DNA from: SIG299 sp964541485
Lineage (GTDB): Bacteria; Bacillota; Clostridia; Lachnospirales; Lachnospiraceae
Assembly (NCBI GenBank): GCA_964541485.1
Contig: CAZIQL010000008.1
Span: 4,195-68,194, forward strand
DNA: 64,000 nt
Reading direction: 5' to 3'
Below are positions 56,804 through 64,000 of this stretch, in pieces. Position numbers and translations under genes: made by a program. A model generated the notes under the pieces. That model worked only from the letters and a program-made list of their open reading frames with translations. It was not told the origin of the DNA and ran no database searches. How positions within the stretch are numbered: the first letter of the stretch is position 1; every line of letters starts with the position of its first letter.

Positions 56804-57646
56804 TTACTGCATTTCATTGATTGCATCTGTGATACGCTTTGCTGGATCGGAATCAATTATAACATAATCTACGTTTCCGTTCAACATATCCTGTACTGCA
56901 AGAGAACCATTTTTGTAAGCGATGCACTTTACAGGAAAACCTGCAAAATCCCAGTCCTCATAACCTTCTACATAAAGCTGGCCTGTGGTGCCGTTCTGTA
57001 CACCAATCTTTGTGTTTTCGTCTTTTGCATTTAAGATAGCTTCTACATCAGCTGCTGTCTGGCAGTTATCAAATTCTGTGCAGTCACTCTTTACAATGAT
57101 CTTCTGGGAAGCACTGTAGTAGGAAGTAGAGAAGGTAACATATTCTAAACGGTCTTCGCTTACGGTAAGACCTGCCATAGCGATGTCACACTTGTGCTGG
57201 CCAACAGCTAAGCACACGGAATCGAAATCCATGTTCATGATAACAAGCTCTTTGCCAAGGTACTCAGCAAGTGCAGCTGCAATTTCCATATCGATACCAT
57301 AGTAATAAGCGCCTTCCATGTATTCAAACGGTGCAAACTCTGCGTTTGTGGCAACTACTAACTGATCCTTGCTTGGATCTTCTGTTGCGGAAGTCACAGC
57401 AGTAGGTGTGCCGTCACCGAAGTATTTGTTACAGATTTCTTCGAAAGTACCATCTGACATAATCTGTGCAATGAATTCGTTTACGGAAGTCAATAATTCA
57501 GGCTGTGCCTTATCTACGCCGAAAGCGTAATCTTCGCTGGTTAATTCGATGTCGATTACCTTTGCGGTTAACTTTTCGCCGCCGCAGGCAGCAAATGTGC
57601 TTAATGTAAGTACGGTTGCAATTAATAATGCTACAAATTTCTTCAT
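56804..57646 (-). CDS. amino-acid ABC transporter substrate-binding lipoprotein
   Basis: A 280-residue SBP_bac_3-type lipoprotein. The signal peptide KKFVALLIATVLTLSTFAACGG has the lipobox FAAC. LVVATNAEFAPFEYMEGAYYYGIDMEIAAALAEYLGKEL is the family N-terminus, and DIAMAGLTVSEDRLEYVTFSTSYY the signature. Between signal peptide and domain is an extra segment that repeats features of the end of the domain (AYGVDKAQPELLTSVNEFIAQIM), possibly a misplaced duplication. The start at 57646 has AAAGGAGAG. It is the first gene of the minus-strand operon. The bound amino acid is not decidable. Confidence 0.93.
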   Translation of the reverse strand: MKKFVALLIATVLTLSTFAACGGEKLTAKVIDIELTSEDYAFGVDKAQPELLTSVNEFIAQIMSDGTFEEICNKYFGDGTPTAVTSATEDPSKDQLVVATNAEFAPFEYMEGAYYYGIDMEIAAALAEYLGKELVIMNMDFDSVCLAVGQHKCDIAMAGLTVSEDRLEYVTFSTSYYSASQKIIVKSDCTEFDNCQTAADVEAILNAKDENTKIGVQNGTTGQLYVEGYEDWDFAGFPVKCIAYKNGSLAVQDMLNGNVDYVIIDSDPAKRITDAINEMQ

Positions 57647-57697
57647 AATAAACTCTCCTTTTGTGTTATAATGTATTTTTATTCTTCGCTGGTGCAT

Positions 57698-57726
57698 AAT
57701 ATAGCACTGTTTTGCATAAAAATCAA
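57698..57726 (-). promoter_or_regulatory. promoter of the amino-acid ABC operon
   Basis: Minus-strand TTGATT (57721-57726) - 17 bp - TATATT (57698-57703), 52 bp upstream of the binding-protein start. Confidence 0.55.
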
Positions 57727-57751
57727 CCCCTAACTAATAAATAGAAACTAA

Positions 57752-57780
57752 TTGACGAAAATACCTATCTGTAATAAAAT
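57752..57780 (+). promoter_or_regulatory. promoter of the PurF-like gene
   Basis: TTGACG - 17 bp - TAAAAT, 49 bp upstream of the start and divergent from the ABC operon promoter. Confidence 0.6.
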
Positions 57781-57828
57781 CTACTATGTATGGGGTAATA
57801 TAAAAGTGACAATTACAGGAGGCTCATC

Positions 57829-59235
57829 ATGGGTGGTTTTTTTGCAGTTGCTTCGAAAGAATCCTGCGTTATGGATTTGTTTTTTGGAACGGATTATCAT
57901 TCCCATTTGGGAACCAGAAGAGGCGGCATGGTCGTCTATGGAAAGAACGGCTTTAACCGTGCGATTCACAATATTGAAAATTCTCCGTTCCGTACAAAGT
58001 TTGAACGGGATGTGGAGGAAATGGAAGGAAAGCTCGGCCTTGGCTGCATTTCTGACTTTGAACCTCAACCACTTCAGGTATTTTCCCATCTTGGCAGCTT
58101 TGCTGTCGGTACTGTCGGAAAAATAAATAACATGGATGCTCTGGTGAAGGATTGTTTTGAACAGGGACATACCCATTTTCTGGAGATGAGTGGTGGTGCG
58201 ATTAACCAGACAGAAGTGGTTGCGGCGCTGATTAATCAGAAGGAAACTATTTTAGAGGGCCTTAAAAATGTCCAGGAAAAAGTAGAGGGTTCCATGACGG
58301 TGCTGGTGCTCACACCGGAAGGTATTTATGCTTCCAGAGACCGCCTGGGAAGAACCCCTGTTATTATAGGAAAGAAAAAGAACGCTTTCTGTGTTTCGTT
58401 TGAGAGCTTTGCTTATCTTAACCTTGGCTATGAGGATTATAAAGAGCTGGGTCCGGGCGAAATTGTTTATGTGACCTCAGACGGAGTAGAGGATCTGCAG
58501 GGTCCGGGCGAGGAGATGAAGATTTGTTCCTTCCTTTGGATTTATTACGGTTATCCGACCTCGTGTTATGAGGGAGTCAATGTAGAAAGTATGCGTTACG
58601 AATGCGGCAGAATGCTTGCCAGACGTGATGATGTGGAGCCGGATGTGGTAGCCGGTGTTCCGGATTCCGGTGTGCCGCATGCCATCGGATATTCCAATGA
58701 GTCCGGCATTCCGTTTGCCAGACCGTTTATTAAATATACACCGACCTGGCCGCGTTCCTTTATGCCAACCAGTCAGGAGCAGAGAAGCTTAATTGCAAAA
58801 ATGAAATTGATTCCGGTGCATGACCTGATTCAGGACAAGAAGCTTTTGATGATTGATGATTCCATCGTCCGCGGCACACAGTTGAGAGAAACAACGGAAT
58901 TTTTATACCAGAGTGGGGCAAAGGAAGTACATATCCGTCCGGCATGTCCTCCGTTGCTGTTTGGTTGTAAATATTTAAATTTCTCCCGTTCTTCTTCGGA
59001 AATGGATTTGATTACACGTAAGATTATCCAGAAAAGGGAAGGGGATAATGTTCCAAAGGAAGTGCTGGAGGATTATGCGAATCCGGACAGCGAGAATTAC
59101 AAGGCAATGGTAGAGGAGATCCGAAAGGAGCTCAACTTTACCTCCTTAAAATTCCATCGTCTGGATGACATGATAGAGTCTATCGGGATTTCTCCGTGCA
59201 AGCTTTGCACCTATTGCTGGAACGGAAAAGAATAA
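57829..59235 (+). CDS. amidophosphoribosyltransferase-like protein lacking the N-terminal Cys
   Basis: A 468-residue PurF-like protein. The N-terminal half has the Ntn-type glutamine amidotransferase fold (TDYHSHLGTRRGGMVVYG, VGTVGKINN). However, the sequence begins Met-Gly-Gly-Phe where active PurF begins Met-Cys-Gly-Ile, so the catalytic Cys is Gly. The C-terminal half keeps the PRPP site LLMIDDSIVRGTQLRE (about residues 342-357) and GVPDSGVPHAIGYS. The end has a Cys cluster (CKLCTYCW). AGGAGG is 7 bases upstream. It may use ammonia, or have another role. It is a single gene, not within a purine operon. Confidence 0.85.
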   Translation: MGGFFAVASKESCVMDLFFGTDYHSHLGTRRGGMVVYGKNGFNRAIHNIENSPFRTKFERDVEEMEGKLGLGCISDFEPQPLQVFSHLGSFAVGTVGKINNMDALVKDCFEQGHTHFLEMSGGAINQTEVVAALINQKETILEGLKNVQEKVEGSMTVLVLTPEGIYASRDRLGRTPVIIGKKKNAFCVSFESFAYLNLGYEDYKELGPGEIVYVTSDGVEDLQGPGEEMKICSFLWIYYGYPTSCYEGVNVESMRYECGRMLARRDDVEPDVVAGVPDSGVPHAIGYSNESGIPFARPFIKYTPTWPRSFMPTSQEQRSLIAKMKLIPVHDLIQDKKLLMIDDSIVRGTQLRETTEFLYQSGAKEVHIRPACPPLLFGCKYLNFSRSSSEMDLITRKIIQKREGDNVPKEVLEDYANPDSENYKAMVEEIRKELNFTSLKFHRLDDMIESIGISPCKLCTYCWNGKE

Positions 59236-59299
59236 AATACCAAAGGGGCACTCTGCGATAGGGACGCCCTTTTTGAGTTTATACGAGGTGGGGAAAGAA

Positions 59300-61831
59300 A
59301 TGGAACAATATAACGTAACCGGTATGAGCTGTGCAGCCTGTAGTTCCAGAGTGGAAAAGGCAGTAGGAAAGGTGGAGGGTGTTACCTCCTGCTACGTGAG
59401 TCTGCTTACCAATTCCATGGGCGTGGAGGGCACGGCAAGTGCGGAAAATATTATACGGGCGGTAGAAGAAGCAGGATATGGAGCGAGCAGAAAAGACACC
59501 GCAACGTCAGAGGAAGGGAATACGACAGGCGGTGTTCAGGAGGATGCGCTTGCGGACAAGGAAACGCCGGCGTTAAAGAAAAGACTGGTTTCATCGATAG
59601 GATTTCTGGCAGTGCTTATGTATATTTCCATGGGACATGTTATGTGGGGCTGGCCGCTTCCGGCAGTGCTTTCAGAAAATCCGGTAGCTCTCGGACTGGC
59701 GCAGCTTTTGCTGACTGTGATTGTCATGGTAATCAACCAGAAATTTTTTATTAACGGTTACAGGAGCTTATTCCATGGGGCTCCGAATATGGATACTCTG
59801 GTGGCACTTGGCTCGAGTGCAGCACTTGTCTACAGCACCTATGCTCTGTTTGCCATGTCGGATGCTTTGATAAAAGGCAATGTGACAGAGGCATATCATT
59901 ATTTGCATGAATTTTATTTTGAGTCGGCGGCAATGATACTGACACTGATTACCGTGGGCAAGATGCTCGAAGCACGTTCCAAAGGAAAGACAACCGATGC
60001 GCTGAAAGGACTCATGAAGCTGGCACCAAAGACGGCAACGGTAGTAAGAAACGGGGAAGAACGTACCGTGCCGATTGCGGACGTAAGAAAAGAGGATATT
60101 TTTACTGTCCGTCCGGGAGAACAGATTCCGGTGGATGGTGTGGTCATAGAAGGTCACAGTGCGGTCAATGAATCTGCACTGACCGGAGAGAGCATTCCGG
60201 TAGATAAAGAAGCGGGCAGCCGGGTATCAGCGGCCACCTTAAACCAGTCCGGGTTTTTAAAGTGTCAGGCGACGAGAGTTGGACAGGATACCACGCTTTC
60301 ACAGATTATTCAGATGGTAAGTGATGCTGCGGCAACCAAGGCACCGATTGCAAAGATTGCAGATAAGGTATCCGGAGTATTTGTGCCGGCAGTGATTATA
60401 ATTGCGGTTGTGACAACGCTTGTATGGCTGCTGGTAGGAGAGGATATCGGTTTTGCGTTGGCAAGAGGCATTTCGGTGCTTGTCATCAGCTGCCCGTGTG
60501 CGCTTGGTCTTGCGACACCGGTGGCAATTATGGTTGGTAACGGTGTCGGGGCCAAAAACGGTATTATGTTTAAGACAGCGGTTTCGCTTGAGGAAACAGG
60601 AAAAGTACAGATTGTGGTATTGGATAAGACCGGCACCATTACAAAGGGAGAGCCTCAGGTGACGGATTTGCTTACCGAGGACGGTGTGACAGAGGAAGAA
60701 TTACTGGTGTGTGCGGGCGCGCTGGAGCGAAAGAGCGAGCATCCGCTTGCAAAGGCAGTATTATCTTATATAGAAGAGAAGGAGATAAAAGAGCTTCCGG
60801 TGGAGGAGTTTCAAGCATTGCCGGGAAACGGCCTTTTGGGGCGGACAAAGGATGGTATGCTCTATGGTGGCAATGAAACCTTTATCAGTAAGAAGGTCGC
60901 ACTAAGCGGTGCTGTCCGGGAAAAGGCGGCAACGCTTGCAAGGGAAGGAAAAACACCACTGTATTTTGCATTGGAGGACCGTCTGCTTGGCGTAATTGCC
61001 GTGGCAGATGTGATAAAGGAAGATAGTGCCCATGCGGTAAAGGAGCTTCAGAACATGGGAATCCGTGTTGTTATGCTGACCGGTGACAATGAGCGTACAG
61101 CAAAGGCAATCGGTGTACAGGCAGGCGTGGATGAGGTGATTGCGGGAGTGCTTCCGGACGGTAAGGAAAAAGTCATCAGGAGATTAAAGGAGCAAGGCAA
61201 GGTTGCCATGGTAGGTGACGGTATCAATGATGCTCCGGCATTGACACAGGCAGATATGGGAATTGCCATCGGTGCCGGCACAGATATTGCGATTGATGCG
61301 GCAAATGTAGTACTTATGAAAAACAGTCTGCGGGATGTGCCTGCGGCAATCCGTTTAAGCCGTGCAACCTTACGGAATATCCATCAGAATTTATTCTGGG
61401 CATTTTTCTATAATTCCATCGGAATACCGCTGGCAGCGGGTGTTTTTATTCCGTTGCTTAAGTGGCAGTTAAATCCGATGTTTGGTGCGGCGGCAATGAG
61501 CCTGTCAAGCTTTTGCGTCGTAACAAATGCCTTGCGTCTGAACCTTGTTCGGGTATATAATGAAGAGAAAGACAAAAAGAGAAAACAGATTACCATAGAG
61601 CAGGTGAAGGAGGAACAAAAAATGACAAAGACAATGAAAATTGAAGGCATGATGTGCGGACATTGTGAGGCCAGGGTAAAGAAGACCTTGGAGGCATTTG
61701 CAGAAGTAGAAAGTGCAGAAGTCAGCCATACGGAGGGTACGGCTGTTGTAACATTAAACGCGGCAATTTCTGATGACATTTTGAGAAAGGCAATTGAGGA
61801 CCAGGATTACAGCGTAATTTCCATTCAGTAA
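59300..61831 (+). CDS. copA: copper-translocating P1B-type ATPase with N- and C-terminal HMA domains
   Basis: An 843-residue copper exporter. The N-terminal HMA domain has MSCAACS (Cys 11 and 14). Eight membrane helices include the CPC motif SCPCALGLATP (about residue 398). TGES, DKTGT (phosphorylated Asp near 442), SEHPLAKA and VGDGINDAPAL are all present. After the last helix the chain continues through KKRKQITIEQVKEEQK to a second HMA domain (MMCGHC, about residue 786), which looks like a CopZ chaperone. An internal GGAGG and ATG (61622) precede this domain. The start at 59300 follows AGGTGGGG; an in-frame TTG at 59273 is less likely. Confidence 0.95.
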   Translation: MEQYNVTGMSCAACSSRVEKAVGKVEGVTSCYVSLLTNSMGVEGTASAENIIRAVEEAGYGASRKDTATSEEGNTTGGVQEDALADKETPALKKRLVSSIGFLAVLMYISMGHVMWGWPLPAVLSENPVALGLAQLLLTVIVMVINQKFFINGYRSLFHGAPNMDTLVALGSSAALVYSTYALFAMSDALIKGNVTEAYHYLHEFYFESAAMILTLITVGKMLEARSKGKTTDALKGLMKLAPKTATVVRNGEERTVPIADVRKEDIFTVRPGEQIPVDGVVIEGHSAVNESALTGESIPVDKEAGSRVSAATLNQSGFLKCQATRVGQDTTLSQIIQMVSDAAATKAPIAKIADKVSGVFVPAVIIIAVVTTLVWLLVGEDIGFALARGISVLVISCPCALGLATPVAIMVGNGVGAKNGIMFKTAVSLEETGKVQIVVLDKTGTITKGEPQVTDLLTEDGVTEEELLVCAGALERKSEHPLAKAVLSYIEEKEIKELPVEEFQALPGNGLLGRTKDGMLYGGNETFISKKVALSGAVREKAATLAREGKTPLYFALEDRLLGVIAVADVIKEDSAHAVKELQNMGIRVVMLTGDNERTAKAIGVQAGVDEVIAGVLPDGKEKVIRRLKEQGKVAMVGDGINDAPALTQADMGIAIGAGTDIAIDAANVVLMKNSLRDVPAAIRLSRATLRNIHQNLFWAFFYNSIGIPLAAGVFIPLLKWQLNPMFGAAAMSLSSFCVVTNALRLNLVRVYNEEKDKKRKQITIEQVKEEQKMTKTMKIEGMMCGHCEARVKKTLEAFAEVESAEVSHTEGTAVVTLNAAISDDILRKAIEDQDYSVISIQ
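61622..61831 (+). CDS. internal start: CopZ-like copper chaperone within copA
   Basis: ATG 61622 is codon 775 of copA, with GGAGG 8 bases upstream. It would give a 69-residue free HMA protein: KTMKIEGMMCGHCEARVKKTLEAF is the complete copper-binding fold with CxxC, and the length equals CopZ. The fused and free forms may both exist. Whether the internal site is used cannot be seen. Confidence 0.6.
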   Translation: MTKTMKIEGMMCGHCEARVKKTLEAFAEVESAEVSHTEGTAVVTLNAAISDDILRKAIEDQDYSVISIQ

Positions 61832-61862
61832 GTGAAATTCGTTTGACAAAGGAGAAGAAAAA

Positions 61863-63497
61863 ATGAAATTAAGGCAAAGACTGTATGGGGTATTGCTTAT
61901 AGTTTCCATGGTTCCGTTATTTTTATGCGGTATTATTTTACTCTATCAGAACAGGAAGAATGTTGAGGATGTTGTTACGGAAAATCTGATTGTCACCTGT
62001 GGCTACCAGATTGACAGTATTGAGAGTTTTTGTGAACAGATTCGTGCTGATATGAGTGTTATGGCAGGATATGATTTTGTGCAGGAGGGAATTCTGACAA
62101 GTCTGGCAGGAGAAGAAATTTCCGACACAGAACGTGCCCATCTCGAGTCTCTTTTGGAGGAGAGAAAAAGCTATTACAGCTATTTGGAGTCGGTTGCCAT
62201 AGTGGATGCCAATTTCCGCGTGGTAGCAGCCAGTGAAAATTATACGGCGGGTGAAGGCAGTGATCTTAGAGCGGTAAATGAAAAGCTGTTAACAGGAGCA
62301 TTCCGTATCGGAAACGTGTATACCAGAGAAATCTACGGAAAAAAGTGTTCGGCGATGCTTGCCTGTCAAGGGGTATATGTAAACGGAAAACTGATTGGTT
62401 ATGTCGTTCAGGAGATTCGTGCGGAATATTTTGACAAGTACCATACGGACAATAAGCTATGGGAACACGGTGTGCTGCAGATTCTGGATGAGTACGGAAA
62501 TCATATTACGGTAGGCGGCAGCGGGGAAAAGAATACAGCGTTTTATGAGCTGCAGGAACGCCATGACAGTAAGGTGGCACAGCAACAGAAGGTGGAAGGC
62601 TTCAAAAATGCGGGTGCGTTCAGTTATGAAATCAGCGGGACAAAGTATGTGACCTGTTATTCGAAGCTTGATTACACGGACTGGTTAATCCGTGTGACGA
62701 TTGATCTGGATGAGTACACCCATATGGGATTGTCCTATGTGGTGCTGTTTGTGGCAACGCTTGCCATTGGTGCGTTTCTGCTGATAGCGGTAAACTTTTT
62801 CATTACGGAGCGTATGACCACACCGATTGAAGAGATTTGCGAGGTTCTGCGTAAGGTGCAGGATGAGGATGACTATTCTATCCGTGTCCATGTGCGCAGC
62901 GAGGATGAGATGGGAGAACTGCAGTGTGAAATCAACCATCTGCTGGGATGTGTGGCAGATTCCAAGCGCACGGAGAAGAAGGAACAGGCGCAGCTGACGC
63001 GAAAAACGGAGCAGGACCCGATGACGGGTGTTTACAATAAAAAGGCGATTGTGGAGCTGATTGAGGGTAAGACAGAAAAACTGGCAGACTCCGGAAGTAA
63101 GCTGGCGGTTGCTTTTGTGGATATTGATGATTTTAAGGATTACAATACACTGTACGGACATATGGAAGGCGACCATGTCATTAAGTTTGTTGCCAACACA
63201 CTCAGGGGAGCAATCCATGGTGATGTGGGACGTTACGGTGGTGACGAGTTTGTCTTCTGCATGGAAACGCAGGACAAAGAGATTGTGGAGCAGACCATAA
63301 AGATGCTGATGCACAAGTTAGACCAGGGTGTCATCAATGGTGTGACCGGGGAAAGAATGCCGATACCGTGCAGCATCGGTGTGATTTTTGAAGAGGCTGG
63401 AAAGACAGAGGGAGCTCAGCTGATTAAGGATGCGGACGAGGCAATGTATCTTGCAAAAGAAAAAGGAAAGAATACATATCATATTGAATTCAGATAA
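61863..63497 (+). CDS. membrane diguanylate cyclase (Cache-like sensor, HAMP, GGDEF)
   Basis: A 544-residue c-di-GMP synthase candidate. A membrane helix near residues 8-28 and another near 288-315 enclose an extracellular Cache-like sensor. A HAMP-like region follows (ERMTTPIEEICEVLRKVQDEDDYSIRV). The GGDEF domain (about 375-544) has DPMTGVYNKKA, FVDIDDFKDYN and an intact active site RYGGDEFVF (GGDEF about 459-463). The inhibitory RxxD site is not evident. AAAGGAGAAG precedes the start. It follows copA by 31 bp and precedes the glycosidase by 15 bp. Confidence 0.94.
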   Translation: MKLRQRLYGVLLIVSMVPLFLCGIILLYQNRKNVEDVVTENLIVTCGYQIDSIESFCEQIRADMSVMAGYDFVQEGILTSLAGEEISDTERAHLESLLEERKSYYSYLESVAIVDANFRVVAASENYTAGEGSDLRAVNEKLLTGAFRIGNVYTREIYGKKCSAMLACQGVYVNGKLIGYVVQEIRAEYFDKYHTDNKLWEHGVLQILDEYGNHITVGGSGEKNTAFYELQERHDSKVAQQQKVEGFKNAGAFSYEISGTKYVTCYSKLDYTDWLIRVTIDLDEYTHMGLSYVVLFVATLAIGAFLLIAVNFFITERMTTPIEEICEVLRKVQDEDDYSIRVHVRSEDEMGELQCEINHLLGCVADSKRTEKKEQAQLTRKTEQDPMTGVYNKKAIVELIEGKTEKLADSGSKLAVAFVDIDDFKDYNTLYGHMEGDHVIKFVANTLRGAIHGDVGRYGGDEFVFCMETQDKEIVEQTIKMLMHKLDQGVINGVTGERMPIPCSIGVIFEEAGKTEGAQLIKDADEAMYLAKEKGKNTYHIEFR

Positions 63498-63512
63498 AAG
63501 GAGTTAGTTCAG

Positions 63513-64000
63513 ATGGCAAAGAAACAGTTATGGAATGACGGATGGAGCTTTGCAGAGCTTCCGGTAGAGGGGGCATCGTATGAGTTTCCGGCAAATGCAG
63601 CATGGAAGGGAGTGGATATCCCTCATGACTGGATGATTTATAAGACACATGATTTATACCGTGACAGCATTGGCTGGTATAAGAAGGAGTTTACTGTGGA
63701 TGAACCATCAGGACAGACGCTGCTTAGGTTTGACGGTGTGTATATGGATACCACGGTCTACGTAAACGGGGAACAGGTGATGGAATGGAAATACGGCTAT
63801 TCTATGTTTGAAGCAGATATTACGGATTACATAAAGGCAGGAAAAAACCTGGTGGCAGTGCGTGTGGTATACCGCTATTTAAACACGAGATGGTATTCCG
63901 GTGCCGGTATTTTCCGCAATGTCTGGTTAAAGGAACGTGCCGCCCTGCATGTGGTTTCCGACGGTATTTATATTACGGAAGTAAAAGAAAACGATACCAC
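63513..64000 (+). CDS. glycoside hydrolase family 2 protein (beta-galactosidase type), partial
   Basis: The first 162 residues of a GH2 enzyme, cut by the right edge. LWNDGWSFAELP opens the galactose-binding-like domain. VDIPHDWMI, GWYKKEFTV, RFDGVYMDTTVYVNG and YGYSMFEADIT are the conserved steps of the GH2 sugar-binding domain, followed by RWYSGAGIFRNVWL. AAAAGGAGTT lies 9 bases upstream. No signal peptide, so it acts in the cytoplasm on imported oligosaccharides. The catalytic domain is outside the window. Confidence 0.92.
   Translation, partial: MAKKQLWNDGWSFAELPVEGASYEFPANAAWKGVDIPHDWMIYKTHDLYRDSIGWYKKEFTVDEPSGQTLLRFDGVYMDTTVYVNGEQVMEWKYGYSMFEADITDYIKAGKNLVAVRVVYRYLNTRWYSGAGIFRNVWLKERAALHVVSDGIYITEVKENDT

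Noticed and set aside
57781..57828. Purine riboswitch before the PurF-like gene
   Set aside because: The leader is under 50 bases and has no three-stem junction.

Overview
The window reads as the chromosome of a low-to-moderate GC Gram-positive member of the Clostridia, most likely a gut Lachnospiraceae. The basis is AGGAGG-type ribosome sites, TTGACA/TATAAT promoters with 16-18 bp spacers, Rho-independent terminators, and a clostridial gene set: M32 carboxypeptidase, CotH kinase, a PurF-like paralogue, a Rpn-type nuclease pair and a CopA with a CopZ tail. A run of 100 N (8429-8528) shows a draft assembly. The assignment is inference; no rRNA, tRNA or CRISPR array was seen.

Layout. 1-5.5 kb is housekeeping or envelope DNA: a partial AI-2E-type permease, an E2/CAT-like acyltransferase, a PlsC-like acyltransferase with a PAP2 phosphatase, a small helical protein and the M32 carboxypeptidase. 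5.6-13 kb is a defence or addiction island: a HicA-HicB module followed by a SecB-like protein (a candidate toxin-antitoxin-chaperone system), an MFS transporter, two Rpn-type PD-(D/E)XK nucleases around an XRE regulator, and an AbiH-family gene. The AbiH promoter abuts 31 in-phase degenerate 14-bp repeats. 13.1-20.1 kb (minus strand) is a five-gene GDP-L-fucose operon (gmd, fcl, manC, fkp, fucU). It combines de novo synthesis from mannose-1-P with salvage of free L-fucose, and is divergent from an AraC-type regulator.

21-36.5 kb (plus strand) is an exopolysaccharide/capsule cluster: O-acyltransferase, initiating phosphoglycosyl transferase, several GT2 enzymes, a Wzy-like polymerase, a GT11 alpha-1,2-fucosyltransferase, a GT52-type sialyltransferase-like gene, a Wzx flippase and a CMP-sugar (NeuA-like) synthetase. 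A second module follows (GT, pyruvyl transferase, FrhB-like Fe-S protein, second flippase). It is bracketed by two diverged copies of the 3' end of a galactokinase gene, which suggests the cluster is a chimera built by recombination. 36.9-46 kb mixes more polysaccharide genes (nucleotidyltransferase, CapD/WbpM-like dehydratase, Wzz-like protein) with three further toxin-antitoxin-like loci: XRE/ImmA-IrrE/PIN-like, DUF3990/HTH and HTH/HipA-like kinase.

46-64 kb returns to core functions: a CotH kinase fused in frame to a CE2/SGNH esterase lipoprotein, an FAD oxidoreductase, a TetR regulator, two chemoreceptors, an amino-acid ABC transporter, a PurF paralogue lacking the N-terminal cysteine, a CopA ATPase with a C-terminal CopZ domain that has its own internal ribosome site, a GGDEF diguanylate cyclase and the start of a GH2 glycosidase.

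The genes fit together as follows. The fucose operon supplies GDP-fucose to the GT11 enzyme of the adjacent polysaccharide cluster. The NeuA-like and GT52-like pair suggests a second acidic, host-like decoration. The toxin-antitoxin loci sit at the edges and joints of the polysaccharide region, as expected of DNA that is exchanged between strains.
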